This document shows, one piece after another, positions 16,611-25,696 of a DNA stretch of 64,000 bases. The stretch covers positions 372,003-436,002 of the forward strand of contig JAHZJK010000024.1 of the NCBI GenBank assembly GCA_022600955.1. Direction: 5' to 3'. The translations under genes were made by a program, and so were the position numbers. Position 1 is the first letter of the stretch. Every line of letters starts with the position of its first letter. The stretch is from Gammaproteobacteria bacterium. Its GTDB lineage: Bacteria; Pseudomonadota; Gammaproteobacteria; Steroidobacterales; Woeseiaceae. The notes beneath the pieces were generated by a model that did not search any database, was not told the origin of the DNA, and saw only the letters and a list, made by a program, of their open reading frames with translations.

Positions 16611-17357
16611 GTGTTGCGACTTCTCTGTGTGTTGTTTCTGTTGCCGGCGATTGCGAGTGCTGCCGAACCACTGACTGTGGCGGTCGCAAGCAACTTTCTG
16701 TCCGCGGCTGAAGAGCTGGGTGACGAGTTTGCTGCTGTAACCGGCACTGCTGTCCGCTTGAGCTCAGGGTCGACCGGGAAACTGTATGCGCAGATTCAGA
16801 ACGGCGCGCCCTATGATGTGTTCCTGGCAGCGGATGTTGCGCGGCCACGAAAGCTGGAAGAAGAGGGGCTTGCGTTACGCGATTCCCGTTTTACCTACGC
16901 GCGCGGTACGCTGGTGTTATGGTCGGCTACCCCGCAACCCAGTGAAAGTGATTGCGTCGAGGTATTTGCGAGTGGGCAATACCGTCACCTTGCGATCGCC
17001 AACCCACAGATCGCACCCTACGGCCGGGCGGCAAAACAGTACCTTACTGCTGCGGGTCACTGGAGCAATGCGGCTGGCCGGCTGGTGCTAGGCGAGAATA
17101 TTTCACAGACCCTGCAGTTTGTTGTAACCCGCAATGCGACTTTCGGTCTGGTTGCGTTATCCCAGGTAAAGGGAGACAGAGGTCAACAGGCGACCTGCTT
17201 CTGGCCAATACCTGCGGATCTGTACTCGGCTATCAATCAACAGGCGATAATCCTGCAGCGAAGCAGGCAGCCGAAGAACGCGCGGGCGTTTCTTGAATTC
17301 TTGCGTAGCAAGCGAGCGACCGAGATTCTTGTCAGCCGCGGCTACACGGTGCCGTAA
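16611..17357 (+). CDS. modA: Molybdate ABC transporter substrate-binding protein
   Basis: The GTG at 16611 starts a 248-residue protein with a signal peptide ending ASAAE. The mature N-terminus LTVAVASNF and the motif SSGSTGKLYAQIQNGAPYDVFLAAD are typical of ModA, where two serines bind the oxyanion. It captures molybdate or tungstate in the periplasm for the ModBC transporter encoded directly downstream. The stop is one base from the ModB start. Confidence 0.95.
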   Translation: MLRLLCVLFLLPAIASAAEPLTVAVASNFLSAAEELGDEFAAVTGTAVRLSSGSTGKLYAQIQNGAPYDVFLAADVARPRKLEEEGLALRDSRFTYARGTLVLWSATPQPSESDCVEVFASGQYRHLAIANPQIAPYGRAAKQYLTAAGHWSNAAGRLVLGENISQTLQFVVTRNATFGLVALSQVKGDRGQQATCFWPIPADLYSAINQQAIILQRSRQPKNARAFLEFLRSKRATEILVSRGYTVP

Positions 17358-17358
17358 C

Positions 17359-18045
17359 GTGGATGCAGTGGCCGATAGCGCGTTGTCCTTTGGGCCGTTA
17401 TGGCTGTCTGTTCAATTGGCCGCGTTTTCTACGTTGATCCTTATAGTTTGCGGCGCGCCACTCGCCTGGTGGCTTGCGCGCAGCTGCTCGCGCTGGCAGC
17501 CCGTGGTGCAGGCGGTCGTTGCGATGCCGATTGTCTTGCCACCAACCGTGCTGGGGTTCTATCTCTTGATACTGCTCGGACCGGGCGGGACCGTGGGCGG
17601 CTGGTGGCTGCAACTCACCGGCGACACGCTGACGTTTTCGTTCGCCGGGTTAGTCATAGCGTCATGTGTCTACAGTTTGCCATTCGCCATACAGCCCATG
17701 CAGAACGCCTTTGAGTCGTTGCCCGCGAAGAACCTCGAGGCAGCCTGGACGCTGGGTGCGACAAAGCTTGACGCCTTTTTCTCAGTGGCGGTGCCATTGT
17801 CCGTTCGAGGTTTTCTGGGCGCAGCCGTATTGAGCTTTGCCCATACACTCGGCGAGTTCGGTGTCGTACTGATGGTTGGAGGCAATATTCCGGGAGAGAC
17901 GCGTGTTATCAGTATTGCTATCTATGACCACGTAGAGACGCTCAATTACGCTGCGGCGCACCAACTGTCGCTTGTGCTGATAGCTTTCGCGTTCATCGTC
18001 CTGTTCAGCATGTTTGTTGTGAATCGCCGGTGGCAATCTCGATGA
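17359..18045 (+). CDS. modB: Molybdate ABC transporter permease
   Basis: The 228-residue protein has about five membrane segments and the permease EAA-type loop EAAWTLGATKLDAFFSVAVPLS that docks on the ATPase. I chose the GTG at 17359, just after the modA stop; the longer frame to 17293 would lie inside modA. A GTG at 17368 is also possible. PIVLPPTVLGFYLL is characteristic of ModB. Its stop overlaps the start of modC by 4 bases. Confidence 0.95.
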   Translation: MDAVADSALSFGPLWLSVQLAAFSTLILIVCGAPLAWWLARSCSRWQPVVQAVVAMPIVLPPTVLGFYLLILLGPGGTVGGWWLQLTGDTLTFSFAGLVIASCVYSLPFAIQPMQNAFESLPAKNLEAAWTLGATKLDAFFSVAVPLSVRGFLGAAVLSFAHTLGEFGVVLMVGGNIPGETRVISIAIYDHVETLNYAAAHQLSLVLIAFAFIVLFSMFVVNRRWQSR

Positions 18046-19061
18046 GTCAACTACAACTCAGGCATACATTGCAGCAGGACAGTTTCTCGTTGTCGGTGGA
18101 CGTCTCGATTCCGGCGACCGGGGTGACCGGCGTGTTTGGCGAATCGGGATCGGGGAAGACGACATTGTTGCGCTGCGTTGCAGGCCTGGAGTCCTCGGAG
18201 TCACCCGACGATCGAGCGATTCACGAACGTCGAATCGGCTACGTTTTTCAGGAACCACAATTGTTCGAACACCTGACGGTTCGGAAAAACATCGAGTATG
18301 GGCTCAAGAGGTGCGCAGCGGCGACATCGGCGCCGGACGAGATCATTCAACTGCTCGACATAGAAGCGCTGATGCATCGAATGCCAGCGTCGCTGTCCGG
18401 CGGCGAGGCGCAACGCGTGTCTATCGCACGAGTGCTGTGCCAATCGCCGCAACTCATTCTGATGGACGAACCCCTCTCCGCGCTCGACCAGCGACGTAAA
18501 GATGATGTGTTGCCGTATCTTGACCGATTGCGCGCTGAGCTGTCGATACCAATGCTTTATGTCAGTCACAGCATCGACGAAATCTGCCGGCTCTGCGACC
18601 ACCTGTTGATTCTCCAGGCTGGTCGTATCGTAGCGGAAGGCGAATTGCACACTGTGCTGGGCAGGCTTGATTTACCGCAACTGGGCGGCGCCAATTCCGG
18701 CGTCGCGCTCGACGCGAAGAGAGTCCGATACGATGCAGAGTTTGATCTCAGCACAGTCGCGATTTCAGGCGGCGAACTATTCCTTCCTGGAGACGTTGGC
18801 CGCGATACGATTCGCCTGCGCATACGAGCGAGTGATGTCAGTTTGACCCGGGAGCTTCCCTCGGCAAGTTCCATATTGAACATCCTGCCGGCGAAAATTG
18901 TGGAAATCGTGCCCGAAAGTGTTGCAACGGCGCTGGTGAAGGTAAGTGTCCGACAGGACTCACTAATATCTCGCGTTACCAATCGCTCAGTCCGGCAACT
19001 CAATCTTGCTGTTGGCGACGAGCTGTTTGCGCAGGTGAAATCGGCCACTGTCAGGTACTGA
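18042..19061 (+). CDS. modC: Molybdate ABC transporter ATP-binding protein
   Basis: 339 residues with Walker A GESGSGKTT, signature LSGGEAQRVSIAR, Walker B LILMDEP and the switch His in VSHS. A C-terminal MOP/TOBE molybdate-binding domain (about 270-335) is present, as in full-length ModC, and may sense intracellular molybdate. The start was set at the ATG overlapping the modB stop (ATGA); a GTG at 18030 is in frame. No ModE regulator or molybdenum riboswitch is visible upstream of modA. Confidence 0.95.
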   Translation: MSQLQLRHTLQQDSFSLSVDVSIPATGVTGVFGESGSGKTTLLRCVAGLESSESPDDRAIHERRIGYVFQEPQLFEHLTVRKNIEYGLKRCAAATSAPDEIIQLLDIEALMHRMPASLSGGEAQRVSIARVLCQSPQLILMDEPLSALDQRRKDDVLPYLDRLRAELSIPMLYVSHSIDEICRLCDHLLILQAGRIVAEGELHTVLGRLDLPQLGGANSGVALDAKRVRYDAEFDLSTVAISGGELFLPGDVGRDTIRLRIRASDVSLTRELPSASSILNILPAKIVEIVPESVATALVKVSVRQDSLISRVTNRSVRQLNLAVGDELFAQVKSATVRY

Positions 19062-19183
19062 TTCAGCGTCGCTCGTTTGGCCTGCAGCCCAGTCGTGACG
19101 CGCCCTGAGATGTCCGGACAGAAAATTGATCAGTCATATCATAATTGCGTCTGGCGTGTTCAGCATGAAAGTAATGTGCGCCA

Positions 19184-19199
19184 CGTCAACTAATTGACG
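19184..19199. repeat. Short inverted repeat upstream of diguanylate cyclase
   Basis: CGTCAA (19184-19189) and TTGACG (19194-19199) form a perfect 6-bp inverted repeat with a CTAA spacer, 51 bases before the diguanylate cyclase start. It could be an operator. It is not an FNR box, whose half-sites face the other way. The rest of the 189-bp gap 19062-19250 shows no gene or clear terminator. Confidence 0.3.
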
Positions 19200-19250
19200 C
19201 CGTGCCACAGGCAAAATGTTTTTCCCCAAGCTAATCGTGCACCGCAGCCG

Positions 19251-20453
19251 ATGAACTCGCAGGTTTTCTACATAATTGTCGCCATGATGTTTGCCAGCGC
19301 GACCCTGTCGATTATATTTTTTATCGCTTGGAAAACTATGGGTGAAAAGCCCCATGCGCTGAGTTGGTCACTGGGGTTTCTGGGGGCTACCTGCCAGTGG
19401 TTCCTCAATCTCATATCCGGCGTATTTCCCAGCCACGAGGCCTACTGGTTGACGGTGAATGCCTTCGCATTGATTCTGATAACGCTCGGGATACGCGGTC
19501 ATTGCCAGCGAACAGACTGTCAGCGACTGCCTGAAAACCTCTGGCCGTTTGCGGCGCTGGTCTATGCTGCCATCGTCTGGACCACGGTCGTAGACCCGCA
19601 TACCGGGTTCAGGATGGCGCTGGTGCCCGCCGCCGCAGCCGGGACATTGTTTCTGTCGGCACTCATGATTATTCGCCACCGCGAAGCATCGCGTCCGGCA
19701 GAATGGGCGGCCGCATCAGCGATGGTCGTGTTTGGACTGACGCAGGGAATCGCCGCGGGCATGGCAGTGCTGCAAGGTCCGGTTGGAGATGAGGCGTATC
19801 TGAGTCTGTACGTGCACTACAATTTTCTGACGCTGCCTGCCGGCTATATGGCGATGGGTATGTTCGTTATCTTCATGTTGGCGTCGGATATTTCAGAGCA
19901 GATGAAAGAAATCGCGGTGCGCGATGAGTTGACCGGGTTGTTGAACCGTCGTGGATTCAATGATCAAGCGGCCGCGGCATTCGCACAGGCACGCAGGTCC
20001 GACTTACCCGTGTCCGTGGTCATGGCCGATATTGATCGCTTCAAGTTCATCAACGACGAGTATGGGCATGCGACCGGCGATACTGCGCTCGAGCATTTTG
20101 CCAACGTGCTCAATAGTGGTCGACGGGCCAATGATATTCTGGCACGTGTGGGTGGTGAGGAGTTCGCGCTCATCGTTCCGGGCACGGAGCTGCGCGCGGC
20201 GATGCAAATTGCGAATGAGTTGCGAGCGAAAATTGACTCACAGCCGATGCTGCTGGATGGTGAGAATTTGCCAATGACTGCGAGCTTCGGTGTCGCGACG
20301 ATATCGGCAAAAGACTCCTGCATGTCGGACATCATCGTGCGTGCGGATCGTGCACTGTATCGTTCAAAACGTGCAGGCAGAAATCAGGTCGATCTGGAGT
20401 CATCTCAAATGCTGCGTGCGACTGACGGTAGCCTGAAACCCGTAACGATCTGA
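19251..20453 (+). CDS. Membrane diguanylate cyclase (GGDEF)
   Basis: The ATG at 19251 gives a 400-residue protein with about six N-terminal membrane segments (1-210) and a C-terminal GGDEF domain. The active motif is GGEEF at 301-305, and the inhibitory I-site RxxD (R292-D295) stands exactly five residues before it. It should therefore make cyclic di-GMP from two GTP with product inhibition. The membrane part resembles no sensor domain I can name; a ligand within the membrane or periplasm is plausible. Confidence 0.92.
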   Translation: MNSQVFYIIVAMMFASATLSIIFFIAWKTMGEKPHALSWSLGFLGATCQWFLNLISGVFPSHEAYWLTVNAFALILITLGIRGHCQRTDCQRLPENLWPFAALVYAAIVWTTVVDPHTGFRMALVPAAAAGTLFLSALMIIRHREASRPAEWAAASAMVVFGLTQGIAAGMAVLQGPVGDEAYLSLYVHYNFLTLPAGYMAMGMFVIFMLASDISEQMKEIAVRDELTGLLNRRGFNDQAAAAFAQARRSDLPVSVVMADIDRFKFINDEYGHATGDTALEHFANVLNSGRRANDILARVGGEEFALIVPGTELRAAMQIANELRAKIDSQPMLLDGENLPMTASFGVATISAKDSCMSDIIVRADRALYRSKRAGRNQVDLESSQMLRATDGSLKPVTI

Positions 20454-20500
20454 TCGAACCGGTGTAAGATAGCCGCCGCGTGCTCAAATGCGGTGGCGAT

Positions 20501-21214
20501 GTGTCTGCAGACGACAAACTGGTTGGCGTGATAGGCGGTATGGGTCCGGAAGCAACGGTCGACTTCATGTCGAGCGTGCTTGCTAATACACCCGCGACAA
20601 CCGACCAGGATCACATCCGCATGCTGGTCGCACACGATCCGGTTATTCCGAGTCGCCAGAGCGCGATTCGGGGAGAGGGTGAAAACCCCGGTCCGGTAAT
20701 GGCGGCGATTGCGGCAAAGCTGGAACAGTCCGGTGCAGATTTCATTGTTATGCCCTGCAATCTTGCACATGCGTGGCAGGACGACATCGTTGCGGCGATA
20801 ACGATACCGTTCGTCAGTATCATCGATGTGTCGGTATCGTCCGCGCTGCAACGTAGCGGCCCGGACAGTCCGGTTGGCCTGATGACGACGCCTGGCTGTT
20901 TCGCGGCGGGCTTGTATCAACAGGCGCTGGCGGAAGTTGCTCGGCCTGTCATTCAGCAAACTCCGGATGAGCTGGGCGAGGCTATGCAATGGGTCGGCCG
21001 GATCAAGGCCGGCGACAAGTCAGAAGAGGTGGTAAGCGGGCTTCGCGCGCTGGCTGATGCCCTGATCGCTCGCGGCGCCAGGGTGTTGATCGCGGCCTGT
21101 ACAGAGTTTCCGCTGGTGCTTAATGAATCGATGTTCGATGTGGCGTTCGTATCCTCCACCGACGAGCTCGCCAAACTGACGGTTGCGTCGGCCAGGGCTG
21201 AACGCGATGACTAG
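20501..21214 (+). CDS. Aspartate/glutamate racemase family protein
   Basis: About 237 residues. The N-terminal IGGMGPEAT, the first catalytic Cys in MPCNLAH (C86) and the second in AACTEFPL are the hallmarks of aspartate racemase and its relatives, which interconvert L- and D-amino acids without cofactor. The start is uncertain: GTG 20501 gives the usual family N-terminus, GTG 20480 would add seven residues. A D-cysteine desulfhydrase-like gene follows 17 bases downstream, suggesting a D-amino-acid theme. Confidence 0.9.
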   Translation: MSADDKLVGVIGGMGPEATVDFMSSVLANTPATTDQDHIRMLVAHDPVIPSRQSAIRGEGENPGPVMAAIAAKLEQSGADFIVMPCNLAHAWQDDIVAAITIPFVSIIDVSVSSALQRSGPDSPVGLMTTPGCFAAGLYQQALAEVARPVIQQTPDELGEAMQWVGRIKAGDKSEEVVSGLRALADALIARGARVLIAACTEFPLVLNESMFDVAFVSSTDELAKLTVASARAERDD

Positions 21215-21231
21215 AATATTCAGGATATCCT

Positions 21232-22230
21232 ATGCAAATTGATGCTTTTCCACGTGTCGCTCTCGCGCACCTGCCGACTCCGCTGGAACACATGCCCAGA
21301 CTGACCGAACACCTGGGCGGACCGGACATCTTCGTGAAGAGAGACGACTGCACGGGATTGGCCACGGGCGGCAACAAGACGCGAAAACTCGAGTTCTCGA
21401 TGGGCGAGGCCATGAGTCGTGGTGCGGACACGATCATCACCGTCGGCGCCATTCAGTCGAATCATGTACGGCAAACGGCAGCCGCAGCCTGCAAGCTCGA
21501 GATGGCGTGTGAGGTATTGCTCGAACATCGCGTCGGCCATCCCAGTGAGACGTATACAAGCTCGGGCAATGTATTGCTCGACAGGATTTTCGCCGCCAAC
21601 CTGCGGGAGTACCCGGGTGGCACCAATTTCGATGCCGCGATGGCGATGGTCGCAGACGAGGTATCGGCCAACGGTGGCACGCCATATATTGTTCCGGGCG
21701 GTGCTTCGAATAGTGTTGGTGCGCTGGGATATGTCGGCTGTGGCATCGAGCTACTGCAGCAGTTCAACGAGCAAGGACTCGCGATCGACCATCTGGTGAC
21801 GGCGACTGGCAGCGCCGGCACGCATGCCGGACTGGCTGTCGGCATCCGCGGCAGTGGCAGCGATCTGCCGATTCTCGGCTTCGGTGTTAACGCAGCGCAG
21901 GATGTGCAGGAGGAACGCGTCTACAGCTTAGCGAGCGAAACAGCCGAGCTCGTCGACGCGCCTGGCTGTGTGCGCCGTGAAGATATTGTCGCGGACTGCA
22001 ACTACATCGGATCGGGTTATGGCGTGCCGACGGCGGCGATGAATGAAGCCGTTCTTATGTTGGCGCGCCTAGAAGGTCTTTTGTTTGATCCGGTATACAG
22101 TGGCAAGGCGCTGGCCGGGATGATTGACTACGTTCGCCAGGGTCGCTTCGAAAAAGGGCAGAAGATCGTTTTCCTGCATACAGGCGGGTCGGCCGGCCTG
22201 TTCGCTTACGCCGATACTTTGCGGCTGTAA
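21232..22230 (+). CDS. PLP enzyme, D-cysteine desulfhydrase / ACC deaminase family
   Basis: The 332-residue protein carries the PLP lysine K49 in TGGNKTRKLEF, the segment GAIQSNHVRQTAAAA and the phosphate loop TATGSAGTHAG. This fits D-cysteine desulfhydrase (D-cysteine to pyruvate, sulfide and ammonia) and the closely related L-cysteate sulfo-lyase CuyA; sequence reading alone does not separate them. True ACC deaminase is less likely. It is probably co-transcribed with the upstream racemase and the DUF1697 gene that follows 5 bases later. Confidence 0.88.
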   Translation: MQIDAFPRVALAHLPTPLEHMPRLTEHLGGPDIFVKRDDCTGLATGGNKTRKLEFSMGEAMSRGADTIITVGAIQSNHVRQTAAAACKLEMACEVLLEHRVGHPSETYTSSGNVLLDRIFAANLREYPGGTNFDAAMAMVADEVSANGGTPYIVPGGASNSVGALGYVGCGIELLQQFNEQGLAIDHLVTATGSAGTHAGLAVGIRGSGSDLPILGFGVNAAQDVQEERVYSLASETAELVDAPGCVRREDIVADCNYIGSGYGVPTAAMNEAVLMLARLEGLLFDPVYSGKALAGMIDYVRQGRFEKGQKIVFLHTGGSAGLFAYADTLRL

Positions 22231-22235
22231 TTTGC

Positions 22236-22769
22236 ATGGCTCGCTATGTCGTCCTGCTGCGTGGCATCAACGTTGGTGGTCATAACAAGTTGCCAATGCA
22301 GGCGTTGCGCGATCTGCTTGAAACGCTGGGTTGCAGCAATGTCACAAGCTATATACAGAGCGGTAACGCCGTGTTTGATTTTGACGGCGAAGCAAACGGT
22401 CTCGACCTGCAGATCGCAACGTCGATTGAGCATGGTTTCGGGTTTCGGCCGACAGTTTTGGTGTTACGCGGAGAAGTGTTCGCTCAAATCGCTGCTGCCA
22501 ACCCGTTCAAGAACGAGCCAGTCGAGGCGAATTCGTTGCACGTTTCTTTTCTTATTGAGCGAGCCAGTGCTCCGGATCATGATCGCTTGCGGTCGCTGGC
22601 TGCCGATACTGAGCGCTATGCGTTGACCGAAAATGCGTTCTATTTACTCGCCCCCGATGGCCTAGCGCGCTCGAAGATTGCGGCAAATGCGGATCGTTGC
22701 CTGGGCGTGGAAGTAACGGCTCGAAATTGGCGAACGGTGTGCAAGCTTGTTGAGATGCTTGCCCTGTAA
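22236..22769 (+). CDS. DUF1697 family protein
   Basis: The 177-residue soluble protein has the family opening LLRGINVGGHNKLPM and the segment SYIQSGNAVFD. DUF1697 proteins are widespread and uncharacterised, with a ferredoxin-like fold. The gene starts 5 bases after the desulfhydrase-like gene and ends 13 bases from a convergent DUF547 gene. I cannot suggest a function beyond the likely shared transcript. Confidence 0.88.
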   Translation: MARYVVLLRGINVGGHNKLPMQALRDLLETLGCSNVTSYIQSGNAVFDFDGEANGLDLQIATSIEHGFGFRPTVLVLRGEVFAQIAAANPFKNEPVEANSLHVSFLIERASAPDHDRLRSLAADTERYALTENAFYLLAPDGLARSKIAANADRCLGVEVTARNWRTVCKLVEMLAL

Positions 22770-22782
22770 TGCCAAAACGTGA

Positions 22783-23661
22783 TCATGGTTGTGGTGTTGC
22801 GTTAATTGACCAATCGTAATCTGCGAACGTGATCTCGTATGATTCGGCCGCACGTAGATCGGCCGCGAGTGCTTCGTCCGCATAGCGCAACACATAGTCG
22901 AACAATCCACCTGAGGATGATACGCCGGCATTGTGCAGCTCATTCAGGAAGTCCTTTTCATACCATTTGAATATAGTCGAAAGTCGAATGCTGCGATTGT
23001 CGTGGTCAACCTTAATGTTCCTGCTGTCGTTAATGAACTCGGTCGTTGCGGAACTTAGAAGGTCCTCGAGCGCTTCTCCGGTCGGCAATTCCGGCCTGGC
23101 AATCGGGCAGCTCTCGCTGGCGCAGTTGAGGACAAAGTGTATGCGCGCGTCTCGGTAGCGTGCGCGAATCTTCCTGTTCTCTACGGCCAGCAAGCTCAGG
23201 AATTCACCACCGAATTGAAATCGCAGCTGGTAGAAGAAGCCAAGTCCTGTCACTGCTTCAATGGGCGCCTTGACGTCGGTGACGCTGTCGAGTGGCCAGT
23301 GCTCGAGGACAGCGCGGATGACATATGCGTTATAGCCGTACATCCAGTAGGCGAGTTCGTCATTGCGACTGGGGAAGCGCAGCGGAGTGTTGTCCGGGCT
23401 GAAGCGGGCGACAGCGGCCAGGTAGCGTTCAAGCACGGTTACAGATTCCGTGGACCGCTGCCAGCGATCATAGTCGACCTGTCCATCAGCCGTAACGTAG
23501 CTCTGCAGGAGCGCCTCGAAACTGTCGTGCGAGAAACCCTGTTCCGGAAAATCAGACGGAATATCCGCCTCGATCAGGAATCGGCGCGGCCGGTTGGACC
23601 ATAGTAAAACAGCTGCAATGAACACCAGCGCCAGGGCTATGTACAGGAATATTCTCGCCAT
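22783..23661 (-). CDS. DUF547 family membrane-anchored protein
   Basis: 292 residues with one N-terminal membrane segment (about 3-22) and a periplasmic DUF547 domain, recognised by NDELAYWMYGYNAYVIRAVLEH, the IHFVLNCASESCP motif and the closing IFKWYEKDF. The conserved Cys and His around NCASESCP hint at an enzymatic or metal site, but no function is established to my knowledge. It is divergent from an ABC-2 exporter with 85 bases between. Confidence 0.88.
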   Translation of the reverse strand: MARIFLYIALALVFIAAVLLWSNRPRRFLIEADIPSDFPEQGFSHDSFEALLQSYVTADGQVDYDRWQRSTESVTVLERYLAAVARFSPDNTPLRFPSRNDELAYWMYGYNAYVIRAVLEHWPLDSVTDVKAPIEAVTGLGFFYQLRFQFGGEFLSLLAVENRKIRARYRDARIHFVLNCASESCPIARPELPTGEALEDLLSSATTEFINDSRNIKVDHDNRSIRLSTIFKWYEKDFLNELHNAGVSSSGGLFDYVLRYADEALAADLRAAESYEITFADYDWSINATPQP

Positions 23662-23746
23662 AAGACAGGGGACCGGTCCGCACTGCGCAGTATTACGGCA
23701 GCAACAAAATTAGATTGGTGGGCTGAGACGTGGGTATGATTGGCGA

Positions 23747-24670
23747 ATGACAGCAATGATTTCTATTTCGGGACTGAACAAACACTATGCCGGTGGTTTT
23801 CAGGCCCTCAAAGATGTTGACCTCGAGATTCAGCGCGGCGAGATATTTGCGTTGCTCGGGCCGAATGGCGCGGGCAAGACGACCTTGATCAATATCGTCT
23901 GCGGAATCGTCAATGGCACCTCGGGCGAGGTGCTCGTCGACGGCCACAATATCGATGGCGACTATCGGGTAACACGTTCCAGGATCGGATTGGTACCACA
24001 GGAACTGCCGACCGAGTCTTTCGAGACGGTCTGGAACACCTGTCGCTTCAGTCGTGGCCTGTTTGGCAAACCACCCGGGCCGCAACAGATCGAGAAGGTG
24101 CTGCGATCCTTATCGCTGTGGGACAAGAAGGACACGCCGTGCATGGAGTTGTCGGGCGGCATGAAACGCCGCGTTCTGATCGCCAAGGCACTCGCACATG
24201 AGCCGGAGGTGCTGTTCCTCGACGAGCCAACGGCGGGGGTTGACGTTGAGCTACGGCAGGATATGTGGAATGTCGTGGCTGCGCTGCGCGACGAGGGCGC
24301 GACGGTGATTCTGACGACGCATTACATCGAGGAGGCCGAGCAACTGGCCGACCGCGTTGGTGTGATTAACAACGGTGAGATAATCCTTACCGAGGACAAG
24401 ACCAGGCTGATGCATGAGCTCGGGAAGAAAGAGCTTGTATTGCACCTTTCAGAGACCCTCGCTGCGATTCCGGCATCGCTCAGCGACTTTTCGCTGGAGC
24501 TTGGTAACAGTGGCCGCGATCTCACCTACAGCTACGATACCAAGCAGGAAAGCACTGGCATTACTGCATTGCTAAAAGAGTTACAGGCGGCAGGCCTGCA
24601 TTTCAATGACCTGCAAACGTCGCAGAGTTCCCTGGAGGATATTTTCGTGGACCTGGTAAACAGAGACTAA
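23747..24670 (+). CDS. ABC-2 exporter ATP-binding protein, YadG-like
   Basis: 307 residues, the same size as E. coli YadG (308). Walker [10 protein letters not shown], signature [15 protein letters not shown], Walker [13 protein letters not shown] and [14 protein letters not shown] are all present. The C-terminal extension of about 80 residues is typical of this subfamily. Its stop TAA overlaps the first base of the permease ATG, so the two form a simple two-gene exporter whose substrate is unknown. Confidence 0.93.
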   Translation: MTAMISISGLNKHYAGGFQALKDVDLEIQRGEIFALLGPNGAGKTTLINIVCGIVNGTSGEVLVDGHNIDGDYRVTRSRIGLVPQELPTESFETVWNTCRFSRGLFGKPPGPQQIEKVLRSLSLWDKKDTPCMELSGGMKRRVLIAKALAHEPEVLFLDEPTAGVDVELRQDMWNVVAALRDEGATVILTTHYIEEAEQLADRVGVINNGEIILTEDKTRLMHELGKKELVLHLSETLAAIPASLSDFSLELGNSGRDLTYSYDTKQESTGITALLKELQAAGLHFNDLQTSQSSLEDIFVDLVNRD

Positions 24671-25431
24671 TGAATTTTCACGCAATCAAAGCGATCTATC
24701 GCTACGAAATGGCACGGATGTTCCGTACTGCCGTACAGAGTATCGTTGCACCGGTGCTGTCGACGTCGTTGTACTTCGTGATTTTTGGTTCTGCCATCGG
24801 CTCGCGAATCACCGAGATTGACGGCGTGAGTTATGGCTCATTCATTGTGCCGGGTCTGATCATGTTGTCGATCATGACCGAGAGTATTTCGAATTCATCT
24901 TTCGCGATCTATTTTCCAAAATTTACAGGTACGATTTTTGAGGTGCTATCGGCACCGGTATCCTATGGCGAAGTCATACTGGGTTACGTCGGCGCGGCGG
25001 CGACCAAGTCGGTCATCATTGGCGCAATTATTCTCGCGACGGCCAGTCTGTTCGTCGATATTCAAATTGCACACCCGTTCGTGATGATCACGTTCTTGCT
25101 GCTGACGTGTATTTCGTTTTGCCTGTTCGGTTTCATTCTCGGCATCTGGGCGACAGGATGGGAGAAGCTGACCATCGTGCCGATTCTGATCATCATGCCG
25201 CTAACGTTTCTCGGCGGCACATTTTACTCGATCAGCATGTTACCGCCCGCGTGGCAGACAATCAGCCTGTTCAACCCGGTGGTTTACCTGATTAGTGGCT
25301 TTCGCTGGAGCTTCTACGAAAACGCAGATGTGGCCGTCGGGCTCAGTCTGGGCATTACCGTCGGATTCCTGCTGGCGTGTCTGCTGGTGGTCCGCTGGAT
25401 ATTCAAGACGGGCTACCGCTTGCGAAGCTAG
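24670..25431 (+). CDS. ABC-2 exporter permease, YadH-like
   Basis: 253 residues with six membrane segments (E. coli YadH 256). The segment [32 protein letters not shown] is characteristic of ABC-2 membrane proteins. With the upstream ATPase it forms an exporter of unknown cargo. Its stop TAG shares the tetranucleotide CTAG at 25428-25431 with the stop of the convergent lipoprotein gene. Confidence 0.93.
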   Translation: MNFHAIKAIYRYEMARMFRTAVQSIVAPVLSTSLYFVIFGSAIGSRITEIDGVSYGSFIVPGLIMLSIMTESISNSSFAIYFPKFTGTIFEVLSAPVSYGEVILGYVGAAATKSVIIGAIILATASLFVDIQIAHPFVMITFLLLTCISFCLFGFILGIWATGWEKLTIVPILIIMPLTFLGGTFYSISMLPPAWQTISLFNPVVYLISGFRWSFYENADVAVGLSLGITVGFLLACLLVVRWIFKTGYRLRS

Positions 25432-25643
25432 AGTTTGTTCGGCTCCAGAATATCCTGCATGGACTCTTTACTCTGACAGGTACACTTGTGAATCTTGCCC
25501 ATACGCTCCACGCAAACCAGGGTCGCGCCCATGCTGCAGACAGGGTCTTTCGGCGGTGGTTGGCCAACACATGCGGTCAGCTGCAGTATGGCGAGAAGTG
25601 TGGCCAGACTGAGGCAAGAGCGAACTAATGCGGCTTTCACCAT
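25428..25643 (-). CDS. Small cysteine-rich lipoprotein
   Basis: I set the start at the ATG whose first base is 25643, preceded by AGGAGAG, giving 71 residues. A lipoprotein signal ends in lipobox LTAC (Cys25), and the short mature part has four more cysteines at 36, 44, 54 and 56, which could form two disulfides or bind metal. Similar tiny Cys-rich lipoproteins occur in gammaproteobacteria, but I cannot name a family or role. The 3' end overlaps the ABC permease stop by 4 bases. Confidence 0.7.
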   Translation of the reverse strand: MVKAALVRSCLSLATLLAILQLTACVGQPPPKDPVCSMGATLVCVERMGKIHKCTCQSKESMQDILEPNKL

Positions 25644-25696
25644 CGATACTCTCCTGAGTTCAGTATACTCCTGCGACACACAACTGGAGCTGCCTT

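Noticed and set aside
19184..19199. CGTCAA-CTAA-TTGACG considered as an FNR/Anr box
   Set aside because: FNR sites are TTGAT-N4-ATCAA; here the half-sites are in the opposite orientation.
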